Positions 8,764 to 17,514 of a stretch of DNA of 64,000 nt are shown here, one piece after another. Within the stretch, counting starts at the first letter, position 1, and each line of letters starts with the position of its first letter. Source of the DNA: Salinigranum halophilum (GTDB taxonomy: Archaea; Halobacteriota; Halobacteria; Halobacteriales; Haloferacaceae); NCBI RefSeq assembly GCF_007004735.1, contig NZ_SSNL01000006.1, positions 186,001-250,000 of the forward strand, given 5' to 3'. Position numbers and translations under genes: made by a program. Under the pieces are notes generated by a model. It was not told the DNA's origin, did not search any database, and saw only the letters and a list, made by a program, of their open reading frames with translations.

Positions 8764-10077
8764 ATGGAGTTCGAGTTTCCCGGTCGTGACCGGCTAGAGT
8801 CGACCAACGACGTCGAACTGTCCGACCTCCCCCGTGCGTACCGTGTCAGTCGCGTCCGCGACCATCCCACTGTCTCGGACGTCACGGCAGCCACGACCGG
8901 TGCGGTAGACGACATCGCGGCACTCGACGAACTCGAGTCGGGGAGTACGGTCGGCATCACGGCCGGGAGTCGAGGCATCGAGGACCTGCCGGCGGTCCTC
9001 GAAGCTATCGTCTCGGAACTCCAGTCACGCGGGCTCGAGCCGTTCGTCTTCCCCGCGATGGGGAGTCACGGGGGAGCGACTCCGGAGGGACAGCGCGAGA
9101 CGCTCGCGACGCTCGGAATCACGCCGGAGCGACTCGGCTGTGAGATTCGGTCGTCACTCGCCGTCGACCAGGTGGGCAGCGACTCGACCGGCCGACCGGT
9201 GTACGCTGCCGAAGATGCACTGGAGGCCGACGCCGTCCTGCTCGTCAACCGGGTCAAACTCCACACGGACTTCGAGGGAGACGTCGAGAGCGGGCTCTGC
9301 AAGATGGCCGTCGTCGGCCTCGGCAAACAACGCGGTGCCGACAACATGCACAACGCCGCACTCGACCGGGGGTTCGCAGAGGTCATCCCGGAGTGGGCTG
9401 GAATCCTCATCGAGGAGACGCCCATCGTCGGCGGTGTCGGTCTCATCGAGAACGCCGAGGAGCGGGCGGCCGCCATCGAGGGGGTTCCCGCCGCGGACAT
9501 CCTCGACGTGGAACCGGACCTGTTGGCGCGCTCGAAGGAACTGTTCCCCGAACTGCCGGTCGACGACCTCGACCTGCTCGTCGTCGACGAGATGGGCAAA
9601 GAGGTCAGCGGGACCGGCCTCGATACCAACGTCATCGGCCGCGTCAACTTCCTCGGACAGGTCGAACTCGACACGCCAGCGCTGAGCCGGGTCTACGTAC
9701 GGTCACTGACGCCGGCGTCGCACGGAAACGCGCTCGGCATGGGCCTCGCGGACCTCGTCCACCGTGACGTCGCGGCAGCCGTCGACTTCGACGACACGTA
9801 CGTCAACATCGTGACCAGCGGCGAACCGAGCCGAGCGAAACTCCCCTTTGTCGTCCCGAGTGATGCGACGGCGTTCGTGCTTTCGGCGTCGATGACTGGC
9901 GTCGCCAGTGCGAGTGAGCTCCGCATCGCCCGCATCGAGAACACCCTCGCGCCCGAAGAGCTGTGGGTGTCGAAACCGGTCGCCGAGGAACTCGCCGACC
10001 GAGACGACGTCCACGTCCACGAGGACCAGCCCTGGGCGTTCGACGAACACGGCGAACTCGCGATGCCGCTGGAGTGA
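8764..10077 (+). CDS. LarA-family nickel-pincer racemase/epimerase homologue
   Basis: The 437-aa protein is a homologue of lactate racemase LarA. Residues equivalent to those of LarA are present at matching spacing: R70 (AGSR), H102 (GSHGGATPEG), H167 (VKLHTDF), the pincer-anchoring Lys K180 (SGLCKM) and H196 (DNMHN), with 16 residues between the Lys and the last His as in LarA. LarA homologues use the Ni-pincer nucleotide to racemise or epimerise alpha-hydroxy acids, including short-chain aldonates. The start is the ATG at 8764; the frame is open much further upstream, but only because it is antisense to the kinase. No larB, larC or larE is in the window. A C2 epimerase feeding the adjacent kinase is inferred. 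Confidence 0.82.
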   Translation: MEFEFPGRDRLESTNDVELSDLPRAYRVSRVRDHPTVSDVTAATTGAVDDIAALDELESGSTVGITAGSRGIEDLPAVLEAIVSELQSRGLEPFVFPAMGSHGGATPEGQRETLATLGITPERLGCEIRSSLAVDQVGSDSTGRPVYAAEDALEADAVLLVNRVKLHTDFEGDVESGLCKMAVVGLGKQRGADNMHNAALDRGFAEVIPEWAGILIEETPIVGGVGLIENAEERAAAIEGVPAADILDVEPDLLARSKELFPELPVDDLDLLVVDEMGKEVSGTGLDTNVIGRVNFLGQVELDTPALSRVYVRSLTPASHGNALGMGLADLVHRDVAAAVDFDDTYVNIVTSGEPSRAKLPFVVPSDATAFVLSASMTGVASASELRIARIENTLAPEELWVSKPVAEELADRDDVHVHEDQPWAFDEHGELAMPLE

Positions 10078-10156
10078 GACGACGCCCGCCCTCGACGACC
10101 GCGGCGTGAGCCGAGCCGACCACGCGGTGGACGCCACGCGATTCTACCTTATCGAT

Positions 10157-10166
10157 ACTTATTTAC
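10157..10166 (+). promoter_or_regulatory. TATA-like box upstream of the RbsA-type ATPase gene
   Basis: ACTTATTTAC at 10157-10166 lies in a short AT-rich stretch after the LarA-like gene, about 50 nt ahead of the ATG at 10214, implying a leader of roughly 20-25 nt. Confidence 0.4.
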
Positions 10167-10213
10167 ACCGATAGCAAAATTGTGTGACACCGACACACAG
10201 CGCACACAGTATC

Positions 10214-11044
10214 ATGACCACCGGAAGTTCACAACCACGAATCGAGGTAGAACACGTCGAGAAGCGCTTCGGCACTGTGGAGGCCCTCTCGGACGTCACA
10301 CTCACGCTCGGAGACAACGAGGTCCTTGGGCTCGTCGGCGACAACGGTGCCGGCAAGTCGACCTTCATCAAGACACTCGTCGGCATCCACCAGCCCGACG
10401 GCGGCGAGATAAGGTTCAACGGAGAGCCAGTCACCATCGACGGCCCGAAACACGCCCGGAAGCTCGGCATCGGGACCGTCTATCAGGACCTCGCACTCGT
10501 CGACGAACTATCCGTCGCCGAGAACCTCTTCCTCGGCCGGATGCCGGTGAAGAAAGTGGGCGGCCTCCTCTCGGTCGTCGACCAGAAACAGATGAAAGAG
10601 GAGGCCGAGCGTATCCTGAGCGAGCACCTCGAAATCCACGTCGACCCTGATACGCCGGTCGAGTATCTCTCCGGCGGCGAGCGACAGGCGGTCGCCATCG
10701 GGCGCGCCCTCGTCACCGACCCCGACATCGTCCTCCTCGACGAACCGACGTCCGCGCTCTCGAAGGCTGCCGTCGAACACGTCGAAGAGCTCGTCGCGCA
10801 GTTACGCGACAGCGGTCACTCGGTCATCCTGATCGACCACAACCTCGAGGAGGTGTTGTCGATGACCGACCGCATCGCCGTGCTCTTCCAGGGGCGTATC
10901 GTCGACGTCGTCGACGCCGAGGACGTCACCCGCGACGACGTGGTCAGCATGATGGTCTCGGGACAGTCCACCCGCGAGGAGGGAGACGACGAACCGCTCG
11001 GCCGCCAGGCGGACACCACCTCGTCGAGTTCGTCCACAGCGTGA
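10214..11044 (+). CDS. Sugar ABC transporter ATP-binding protein (RbsA/FrcA-type)
   Basis: This 276-aa ATPase has Walker A GDNGAGKST (near residue 45), the signature LSGGERQAVAIGRAL, Walker B IVLLDEPTSAL and an H-loop region LIDHNLEE. It resembles the carbohydrate-uptake CUT2 ATPases, but it holds one ABC domain rather than the two of RbsA/MglA, as in FrcA-type systems, so a homodimer is expected. The chosen ATG at 10214 removes ten residues of a longer frame. It precedes the matching binding protein and permease on the same strand. Confidence 0.9.
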   Translation: MTTGSSQPRIEVEHVEKRFGTVEALSDVTLTLGDNEVLGLVGDNGAGKSTFIKTLVGIHQPDGGEIRFNGEPVTIDGPKHARKLGIGTVYQDLALVDELSVAENLFLGRMPVKKVGGLLSVVDQKQMKEEAERILSEHLEIHVDPDTPVEYLSGGERQAVAIGRALVTDPDIVLLDEPTSALSKAAVEHVEELVAQLRDSGHSVILIDHNLEEVLSMTDRIAVLFQGRIVDVVDAEDVTRDDVVSMMVSGQSTREEGDDEPLGRQADTTSSSSSTA

Positions 11045-11284
11045 GGGCCATCGGCGGGGTCGACGGGACGACTCGCGATGTGACGTCGGGCGAGGCGTTC
11101 TGACCGGCGCGACACTCACCTCCATCCCCTTCCTGGCAGCCTGCCCCCTCGACGTCTTCTCGTACGGCGTCTTCGCAGCCGCCAGTCGGCATCTCACCCA
11201 TCGAGCGGGGCGTCCGTGACGTCAGTCGGGGAAGTATTAAGTGGGACTAGCTAACACGTTTGTGTGGAACGGTAATTAACGACC

Positions 11285-12523
11285 ATGACAAGTAGACGTA
11301 ACATCCTCAAGGGGATCGGAGCAGCGGGCATCGCCGGCCTCGCCGGCTGTGCAGGTGGACAGGGCGGTAACCAGTCGGGGAGCGGTGACAGTGGTGGTGA
11401 TGGTGGTAGCGGCAGCGACGACGGGTCGAGCCAGGGAACCACGGTCGGTGACACTGAAAGCTCGGGCAGCGACACACAGCGGTTCGCCGTCTCGATGAAG
11501 TCGATGGGTCAGGCCGGTCTGTACGTGCAGGGGCAGGCCGCGAAGTGGTACACCCAGGACCGTGACGACGTCGAGATCACCATCCTGGACGCCCAGTTCG
11601 ACGCCTCGAAACAGACGCAGGACGCCATCAACGCGATCAACCAGGGGCTCGACGGCATCTTGCTGAACCCCTTCGACGCCAAGGCGTCGCGCAGAATCGT
11701 CGAGGCGGCGACGGAGGAGGACATCCCGGTGATGAACTTCGACACGGCGACGCTGTCGGAAGACGTCGTCATGGGTGCGCTCTTCGGTCAGTACGCCGGG
11801 GGGCAGGTCGCAGGCGAGCGGTTCACCCAGATGATCGAGGAGAAGGGCATCGAGAACCCCACGGTCATCACGAGTGTCTTCAACTTCGAGTCCACGACGA
11901 GTCAGGCGCGCCTGTACGGCTTCACCGAGAACATCCCCGACAGCGTCGAGGTCGTCAACCGCATCGAGAGTGACGGGACGCCCGAGGACTCCGCTCCTCA
12001 GACGCAGAGTGCTCTCCAGGCCAACCCCGACGTCGACGCCATCTACTCCAACAACGTCGGCAGTGGGATGGGTGCGCTGACGGCGCTCGACCAGATGGAC
12101 ATGTACTACACGAAGGACAACGAGGACCACGTCATGGCGTTCGGTATCGACGGTGGTCCCGAACTCAACCAGCGGATCGGGAGCGGGTACTACGACTTCG
12201 CGGTCGACCAGCCCCTCCACATGTATGCACCGCTGACGCTCGAACTGATGTGGGGCTACCTCGAGAACGGTGAGAGCGCGCTCCCGCAGGTCGGAGACAC
12301 GGTCACGCCCGGTGAGGACCTCTCGATCGAGGACAAGACGGTCGAGGGCATCAACCCGTGGTCCGAACAGTTCTGGGGCCCCGCCGAGATGACCGAGTAC
12401 GAGGCCGAAGACACCGCCTGGTGGCCCTGGATGAAGTGCCAGCACGCGATGATCACCCAGGAGAACGCCGACGCCCCCTACCTCTACGGTAACGTCTACC
12501 GTGAGATCGAGGGGTCGAACTGA
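11285..12523 (+). CDS. Sugar ABC transporter substrate-binding lipoprotein (RbsB-like)
   Basis: A 412-aa secreted binding protein. The N-terminus MTSRRNILKGIGAAGIAGLAGC is a Tat signal ending in a lipobox with the lipidated Cys at residue 22. A Gly/Ser-rich linker (residues 23-65) leads into a periplasmic-binding-protein type I fold of the ribose/galactose class (Peripla_BP_4): an EITILDAQFDASKQTQDAI-like segment, GLDGILLNPFDA, and DAIYSNN. It would capture the imported solute, probably a short sugar, sugar acid or polyol. It lies 240 nt after the ATPase gene and 21 nt before the permease gene. Confidence 0.9.
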   Translation: MTSRRNILKGIGAAGIAGLAGCAGGQGGNQSGSGDSGGDGGSGSDDGSSQGTTVGDTESSGSDTQRFAVSMKSMGQAGLYVQGQAAKWYTQDRDDVEITILDAQFDASKQTQDAINAINQGLDGILLNPFDAKASRRIVEAATEEDIPVMNFDTATLSEDVVMGALFGQYAGGQVAGERFTQMIEEKGIENPTVITSVFNFESTTSQARLYGFTENIPDSVEVVNRIESDGTPEDSAPQTQSALQANPDVDAIYSNNVGSGMGALTALDQMDMYYTKDNEDHVMAFGIDGGPELNQRIGSGYYDFAVDQPLHMYAPLTLELMWGYLENGESALPQVGDTVTPGEDLSIEDKTVEGINPWSEQFWGPAEMTEYEAEDTAWWPWMKCQHAMITQENADAPYLYGNVYREIEGSN

Positions 12524-12544
12524 CCTCCCTCACCTCACGGGACG

Positions 12545-13582
12545 ATGAGCACACTATCCAACGTCAGTTCGACGGTCTCTGAACTGCAGGGCGACCGGAC
12601 GCGGATGCTGTTGTTCGCGCTGGACAACCTCATCTGGCCCATCCTGTTAGTCGCGTTTATCGTCTTCTCGTTACTCCTCCCCGAGATATTCACCCAGTAC
12701 CGGAACATCGAGTTCCTCCTGTACACGAGCGCCGGGCTCGGAGCCATCACGCTCGCGGAGGCCATCTGCCTCATCAGTGGGAACTTCGACCTGTCGGTCG
12801 GGTCCATCGCGGGGTTCTCGTCGATGTTCACCGCGCTGTTCCTCACGAGCTGGTTCAGCGGGGCGCCGGGCATCGTCGGCATCCTGGTTATCCTCGCGGT
12901 CGGTGGTGGAATTGGCTTCCTGAACGGGTTCTTCATCGCCAAGTTCGACGTGAACCCGTTCCTCCAGACGCTGTCTGCGCTCATCGTCTTCGAGGGAGGC
13001 ATCTTGGTCCTGTCGACGCGGTCCGTTTACGAACTCCCGGAGAGCTACCTGTGGCTCGGCGGTGGAGAGGTGGCGCTCGGGGGGCTGCTCCCACAGTCGG
13101 TTCCCATTGCCGTCTTCTTCATGCTCGGCCTCTTCGTCACGGTGTGGTTCGTCCTGATGAAGACCCGGTTCGGCCGAGCGGTGTACGCGGTCGGTGGCGA
13201 CGAGGAGTCAGCCGCCGAAGCCGGCATCGATACGGACCGTGTGGTCATCGCCGTCTTCGTCCTCTCGGGTATGCTGGCCGCGACCGGCGGCCTCCTCCTG
13301 ACGGGGTTCAACGGCGGGGCGACGCCGACGCTCGGAACCTCGCAGCTGTTCCCCGCGTTCACCGCTGCCGTCATCGGCGGCGTGAGCCTGTTCGGCGGCC
13401 GGGGGAACGTCTTCAACGCGCTCGGCGGGGTCCTGTTGCTGAGTACCATCGCCGCCGGACTCGTCATGCTGAACATCGACCCGCAGGTCGTCCAGACCAT
13501 CAACGGCCTCGTGCTGTTCGCGGCCATCCTGCTGTACACCTTCGTCCAGCGGTTCCGGGGGCGGCTGCTCTCGGACCTCTGA
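12545..13582 (+). CDS. Sugar ABC transporter permease (RbsC-like)
   Basis: This 345-aa membrane protein has about nine or ten hydrophobic segments and the CUT2 permease signature ICLISGNFDLSVGSIAGF near residue 80, followed by GFLNGFFIAKF and a C-terminal half with VYAVGGDEESAAEAGI and GGVSLFGGRGNV. It completes the ATPase/binding protein/permease set of the operon and probably forms a homodimer. Translation starts 21 nt after the binding-protein stop. Confidence 0.92.
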   Translation: MSTLSNVSSTVSELQGDRTRMLLFALDNLIWPILLVAFIVFSLLLPEIFTQYRNIEFLLYTSAGLGAITLAEAICLISGNFDLSVGSIAGFSSMFTALFLTSWFSGAPGIVGILVILAVGGGIGFLNGFFIAKFDVNPFLQTLSALIVFEGGILVLSTRSVYELPESYLWLGGGEVALGGLLPQSVPIAVFFMLGLFVTVWFVLMKTRFGRAVYAVGGDEESAAEAGIDTDRVVIAVFVLSGMLAATGGLLLTGFNGGATPTLGTSQLFPAFTAAVIGGVSLFGGRGNVFNALGGVLLLSTIAAGLVMLNIDPQVVQTINGLVLFAAILLYTFVQRFRGRLLSDL

Positions 13583-13850
13583 CCCGTTGGACACCCGCCT
13601 TCCGAAGCAGGTGTGGGGTGTCGAGCGCCCGACGGAGTTCGATTGCGACGGCAGTCGTTCGTGTCGTTCTCGGTCGTGTCGAACTGTCCCTGCTCCGTGT
13701 GGCCGGCAGCCGGTGTTGCAGTGCACGGAAACCGGACGTCCCGACGACGACCCTACACGGCGCACTCGAGGCTCATCGCACGGTGTTGCGGACGACTCGG
13801 ACGTGACACATCCGGCGGCGATAGACGCAAAAAAGCGCGGTCTCAGGCCG
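13583..13850. other. Convergent intergenic region
   Basis: This 268-nt stretch separates the 3' ends of the permease and alcohol dehydrogenase genes. A small CGC-AAAAAA-GCG hairpin-like element near 13827-13838 just before the minus-strand stop may aid termination. No gene is apparent. Confidence 0.4.
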
Positions 13851-14882
13851 TTATTCGCTGCCGCCGGGGACGACGACTTTCTTCAGTCCCTCGTTGTTCT
13901 CCATCTGTTCGAACGCGGCCGGAATCTCCTCGAGGCCGACCTCTTCGGTGATGAGCGAGTCGGCGTCGATACGACCGTGTTTGAGGAGCGAAACGGCGCG
14001 CTGGAACGAGTCCCGCGTGAGAGCGAACGTGCCTCGGAGGTCCAGGTCGTTGTAGAAGAAGTCGAAGGGGCTGATCTCCATCGCCACGTCCTGTCTCGGA
14101 ACGCCCACGATGAGGGTCGTCCCACCCTTGGCGGTCACCTCGTGGGCCTGTTCGATGGTCGGGACCAGTCCGACGACCTCGATGCCGGCGTCGACTTCGC
14201 CGATCTCTTCCCGGATGGTTTCGACGGGGTCGCCCGCTTCGGGGTCGACGACGAGGTCGGCACCCAGCTCGGCGGCGAGTTCGCGGCGCTTGGGGTCGAG
14301 CTCCGACACCGCAATCGGGCCCGCACCGCGATTCCGGAGCGTCTGCAGCAACAGGAGGCCAATCGGTCCCGCGCCGATTATCGCGACGCTGTCGGCCTGC
14401 CCGACGCCGCTCCGGTCGGCGGCGTGGACACAGCAGCCGAGTGGTTCCGCGAGCGCTGCGTGACGGAACGGCATATCGCCGACCGGCTCGACGTTGGCTT
14501 CGGGCACGAGCACGTAGTCGGCGAACGAGCCGTCGAGAACGCGGTCGGCGGCACCGCCGATCGAGGTCGCGCTCTCGCAGAGGTTGGTCTCCCCTCGCTT
14601 GCAGTACGAGCAGGCACCACACGACACCGTGGGATTCATCGCGACGCGGTCGCCGGGCGCCACTCTCGTGACGTCGTCGCCGATTTCGGCGACGGTTCCT
14701 GCGCTTTCGTGCCCGGGCACGACCGGGAAGTCGACGGCGAAGGACCCGTGATACATGTGAAGGTCGGTCGTGCAGATGCCGCACGCACCGACGCGTAACA
14801 CGACTTCGTTCGGCCCTGGTTCAGGCTGGTCCTGCTCTCGTACCTCTATCTCGCCGACGTCTGTCAGCGACGCTACGCGCAT
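13851..14882 (-). CDS. Zinc-dependent alcohol/polyol dehydrogenase (MDR family)
   Basis: A 343-aa medium-chain dehydrogenase. Catalytic zinc ligands are in GICTTDLHMYHG and PGHESAGTV, the structural zinc lobe reads CGACSYCKRGETNLC (four Cys), and the Rossmann motif is IIGAGPIGLLLLQ near residue 170. It resembles threonine-, galactitol-phosphate- and sorbitol-type dehydrogenases. It is convergent with the CUT2 importer operon, so oxidation of an imported polyol or sugar acid is likely. Exact substrate is unknown. Confidence 0.88.
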   Translation of the reverse strand: MRVASLTDVGEIEVREQDQPEPGPNEVVLRVGACGICTTDLHMYHGSFAVDFPVVPGHESAGTVAEIGDDVTRVAPGDRVAMNPTVSCGACSYCKRGETNLCESATSIGGAADRVLDGSFADYVLVPEANVEPVGDMPFRHAALAEPLGCCVHAADRSGVGQADSVAIIGAGPIGLLLLQTLRNRGAGPIAVSELDPKRRELAAELGADLVVDPEAGDPVETIREEIGEVDAGIEVVGLVPTIEQAHEVTAKGGTTLIVGVPRQDVAMEISPFDFFYNDLDLRGTFALTRDSFQRAVSLLKHGRIDADSLITEEVGLEEIPAAFEQMENNEGLKKVVVPGGSE

Positions 14883-15127
14883 CGGTGTCTCCGTGGACGG
14901 TCGCGGGCTGGTTCCTCTGTTCGGTCGTCGAGTGTGTGTGTCTGCATCATTGCTTTCGTTTCGTCGTAAGGCTGGGTGGGGGGTTCAACGTCGGCAGGGA
15001 CGAGCGTGACTCCGTCCTGAACCGCGGTCGAGTCAGTGACACGGTCTACCCCAAGTCAGATACATTCAAACATTGTATATAAAAATTGGTACCATCCGAC
15101 CAGCTGACCGGGCCGTACCGACAGTGC
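14883..15127. other. Short intergenic region between two minus-strand dehydrogenase genes
   Basis: This 245-nt stretch separates the alcohol dehydrogenase start from the stop of the upstream SDR gene. The AT-rich part at 15056-15090 precedes the SDR stop on the plus strand and could include its terminator. No gene is supported. Confidence 0.4.
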
Positions 15128-15904
15128 CTATCGACGGTCCAGTCGCCAGCTGTCGATGGGGACCTGGCCGCCGTCGACACGGAGTTCGTGACCGTTGACG
15201 TAGTCGCTCGCCGGAGCGGCCAGGAACGTGACCGCGTCGGCGACCTCCTCGGGCTCGGCGAACCGTCCCAGTGGGTTGTTGTCGAGGATCTGCTCGGTGA
15301 CCGCATCGCTGAATCCCTCCGTCAGCCTCGTGTTGGCCCACCCGGGGGCGACCGCGTTGACGCGGACCCCTTCCCGCCCGAGTTCGAGGGCGAGGCTCTT
15401 CGTCAATCCCAGAAGGCTGTACTTCGCGACGTCGTAGGCGGGTGACATCCCGACACCGTTTTTCGTGTGGATCGAAGTGAAATTGATTATCTTCCCGTAG
15501 CCCTGTTCGACCATCCCGTCGACCACTTCGCGCGTGCAGTTCAGCGCGCCACGGAGGTGTACGTCGAGGTTCAGCTCGAAGGTTCCGTCGTACTCGTCGT
15601 CCAGGAACGGTCCCGCGTCGCCCACACCCGCGTTGTTGACGAGGATGTCGACCGGACCGAGTTCGTCAGTCGCGGTCTCGACCATCGCAGCCACTTCCGT
15701 TTCGTCGCTCACGTCTGCGGGAACGCCGACCGCGTCGACACCGAGGTCGCGAATCTCGGCTGCGGTCTCTTCGGCCACCGTCTCGTCGATGTCGTTGACG
15801 ACGACGTCCGCCCCGTTTCGCGCCAGTTCTTCGGCAGACGCTCGCCCCATTCCCCGCCCCGATCCACTGACAATCGCAGTCTTGCCTGTGAGGTCGCAAT
15901 CCAT
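15128..15904 (-). CDS. SDR-family oxidoreductase
   Basis: A 258-aa short-chain dehydrogenase. The glycine motif is SGSGRGMG (near residue 15, with Ser in place of the usual Thr), NNAGVGDAG lies near residue 88 and the active-site Tyr-x3-Lys is YDVAK near residue 155. It resembles 3-oxoacyl-ACP reductase and galactitol- or gluconate-type dehydrogenases. The ATG at 15904 is preferred over a GTG four codons upstream because TATACTTAA at 15932-15940 on the same strand is 28-36 nt away. It is divergent from the following ABC operon and likely shares its control. Confidence 0.88.
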   Translation of the reverse strand: MDCDLTGKTAIVSGSGRGMGRASAEELARNGADVVVNDIDETVAEETAAEIRDLGVDAVGVPADVSDETEVAAMVETATDELGPVDILVNNAGVGDAGPFLDDEYDGTFELNLDVHLRGALNCTREVVDGMVEQGYGKIINFTSIHTKNGVGMSPAYDVAKYSLLGLTKSLALELGREGVRVNAVAPGWANTRLTEGFSDAVTEQILDNNPLGRFAEPEEVADAVTFLAAPASDYVNGHELRVDGGQVPIDSWRLDRR

Positions 15905-15931
15905 TGCATCGACCACCTTCCGCTGGGACGG

Positions 15932-15998
15932 TTAAGTATATTGGGAGCATGGAAAGAAATAAATATCATTATCCTTCAACGTGTTACCGGAGACACGT
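15932..15998. promoter_or_regulatory. Divergent promoters with dyad next to the start codon
   Basis: The minus-strand TATACTTAA box (15932-15940) serves the SDR gene and AAATAAATATC at 15957-15967 serves the binding-protein gene. An inverted repeat ACGTGT-N8-ACACGT at 15979-15998 ends exactly one base before the ATG at 15999 and may be an operator. Confidence 0.45.
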
Positions 15999-17471
15999 AT
16001 GACAGACGGATACCGTAGACGACAGTACCTGAAAGGGGCTGGAGCGACGAGTTTAGGTGTTCTGGGTGCTCTCGCTGGCTGTACCCGTGGCGGGTCGAGT
16101 TCGGACGGCGGGAGTTCGAGTAGCGGGTCGAGCGATGGGTCGAGCGGTGGATCCGGCGACAGTTCCGGTGGCGGCTCGGACGGCGGGTCGAGTTCCTCCG
16201 AGGAACTCCCCATCCCACTCAGCGAGTACGACAGCGCGGACATCGACTGGCAACAGTTCGAGGGCGACCAGATCAACATCGGTGCAGTCCAGCATCCGTG
16301 GGTCCAGGCCATCAAGCCTGCCATCCCGGTCTTCGAGGAACTCACTGGCATCGACGTCCAGTGGAACATCCTGCCGGAGAACCAGTTCCGGACCAAGCGC
16401 CAGACCGACGCGAGCACCGGTGCTGGGCAGTTCGACGTGTTCTTCATGGACCAGGTCGTCAACCAGTTCCGCAACGAGGGCTGGCTCCAGCCGCTCGACC
16501 CGTACTTCAACGACGAGAGCCTCTACGACGAGAGCTTCTACAAGCCCAACGACCTCTTCGAGTCGTCGCGGTGGCAGGCCCACGGTGGTGGCTACAGCGA
16601 CAACTGGACCGGCCTCCCCATCACAGTCGAGGTCCAGACCCAGTTCTACCGCCAGGACCTCTACGACAAACACGATCTGGAGGTCGCCGAGACGTGGCAA
16701 CAGCACCGCGAGAACGCCAAGGTCATCGACGAGAACGAAGATGTCGCCGGGACGTCCGGTCGTGGCCAGAAGGGCTACGGGATGAACATCTACATCCTGA
16801 ACACGTTCCTCCGCCAGAAGGGGACCAGCCTCTGGAGCGACTTCCCCAACGACTCCGGTCTCGACACCCAGGGCGTCATCGAGGCAGCAGAGTACTACAC
16901 GAGCCTCCTGCAGGACTACGGGCCGGACGGCGCGTCGACTCAGACCTGGTCCGACGTCCAGGCGGCGATGGCGGAAGGGCAGACTGGCCACATCGTCGCT
17001 GACGCCAACATGTTCTGGGGCGGCCTGACCAACGACGAGTCCAACGTCGCCGACACCGTCCAAATCGCGAAGGTTCCCAAGCCGGAAGGCGGCGAGCTGA
17101 ATCCGAACGCGTTCAACTGGCAGATCTCGACGTCCACGAACGCGCAGAACTCCGAGCAGGGCTTCCTGTTCATGCTGTGGGCGACGTCCCCACCGACCGA
17201 CCTCTGGATAAACACGGAGAGCAGCGGTGTGTTCTCCGTGCGCCAGTCCACCTGGGAGAACGACGACTACATCTCGAAAGTCGGAGAGGACTACGCACAG
17301 GTCTCGCTCGAATCGCTCAAGGCCTCGGCGCCTGACCCGTTCGACCGGAAGTACCCCGAATGGGGCCAGCGCTACTCCGAGGAACTGCAGCGGGCCATCA
17401 CCGGCCAGAAACCCGCCGAGAAGGCGATGAAGGACGCCGCGGCGACTGCCGAAGACATCTACAGCGGCTGA
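15999..17471 (+). CDS. ABC transporter extracellular solute-binding lipoprotein (family 1)
   Basis: A 490-aa secreted binding protein. After MTDGYRRRQYLKGAG comes a hydrophobic stretch and the lipobox LAGC (about residue 30), then a long Ser/Gly linker typical of haloarchaeal Tat lipoproteins. The mature part resembles carbohydrate-binding family 1 proteins (PF EELTGIDVQW, QFDVFFMDQVV, WVQAIKPAIP). It heads an operon with two permeases and an ATPase and would bind an oligosaccharide, sugar or polyol. The ATG at 15999 is chosen over a GTG six codons earlier that precedes the dyad. Confidence 0.9.
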   Translation: MTDGYRRRQYLKGAGATSLGVLGALAGCTRGGSSSDGGSSSSGSSDGSSGGSGDSSGGGSDGGSSSSEELPIPLSEYDSADIDWQQFEGDQINIGAVQHPWVQAIKPAIPVFEELTGIDVQWNILPENQFRTKRQTDASTGAGQFDVFFMDQVVNQFRNEGWLQPLDPYFNDESLYDESFYKPNDLFESSRWQAHGGGYSDNWTGLPITVEVQTQFYRQDLYDKHDLEVAETWQQHRENAKVIDENEDVAGTSGRGQKGYGMNIYILNTFLRQKGTSLWSDFPNDSGLDTQGVIEAAEYYTSLLQDYGPDGASTQTWSDVQAAMAEGQTGHIVADANMFWGGLTNDESNVADTVQIAKVPKPEGGELNPNAFNWQISTSTNAQNSEQGFLFMLWATSPPTDLWINTESSGVFSVRQSTWENDDYISKVGEDYAQVSLESLKASAPDPFDRKYPEWGQRYSEELQRAITGQKPAEKAMKDAAATAEDIYSG

Positions 17472-17514
17472 GGCAACGCACGATACTCGCACCCGGATTA
17501 ATTTTCCACACATC

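Noticed and set aside
6928-10077. A single 1,049-codon plus-strand ORF
   Set aside because: Its first two thirds are the antisense of the PdxA-like and kinase genes, with Arg-rich, non-haloarchaeal composition. Only the part from the ATG at 8764 shows family motifs, and a promoter lies just upstream of it.
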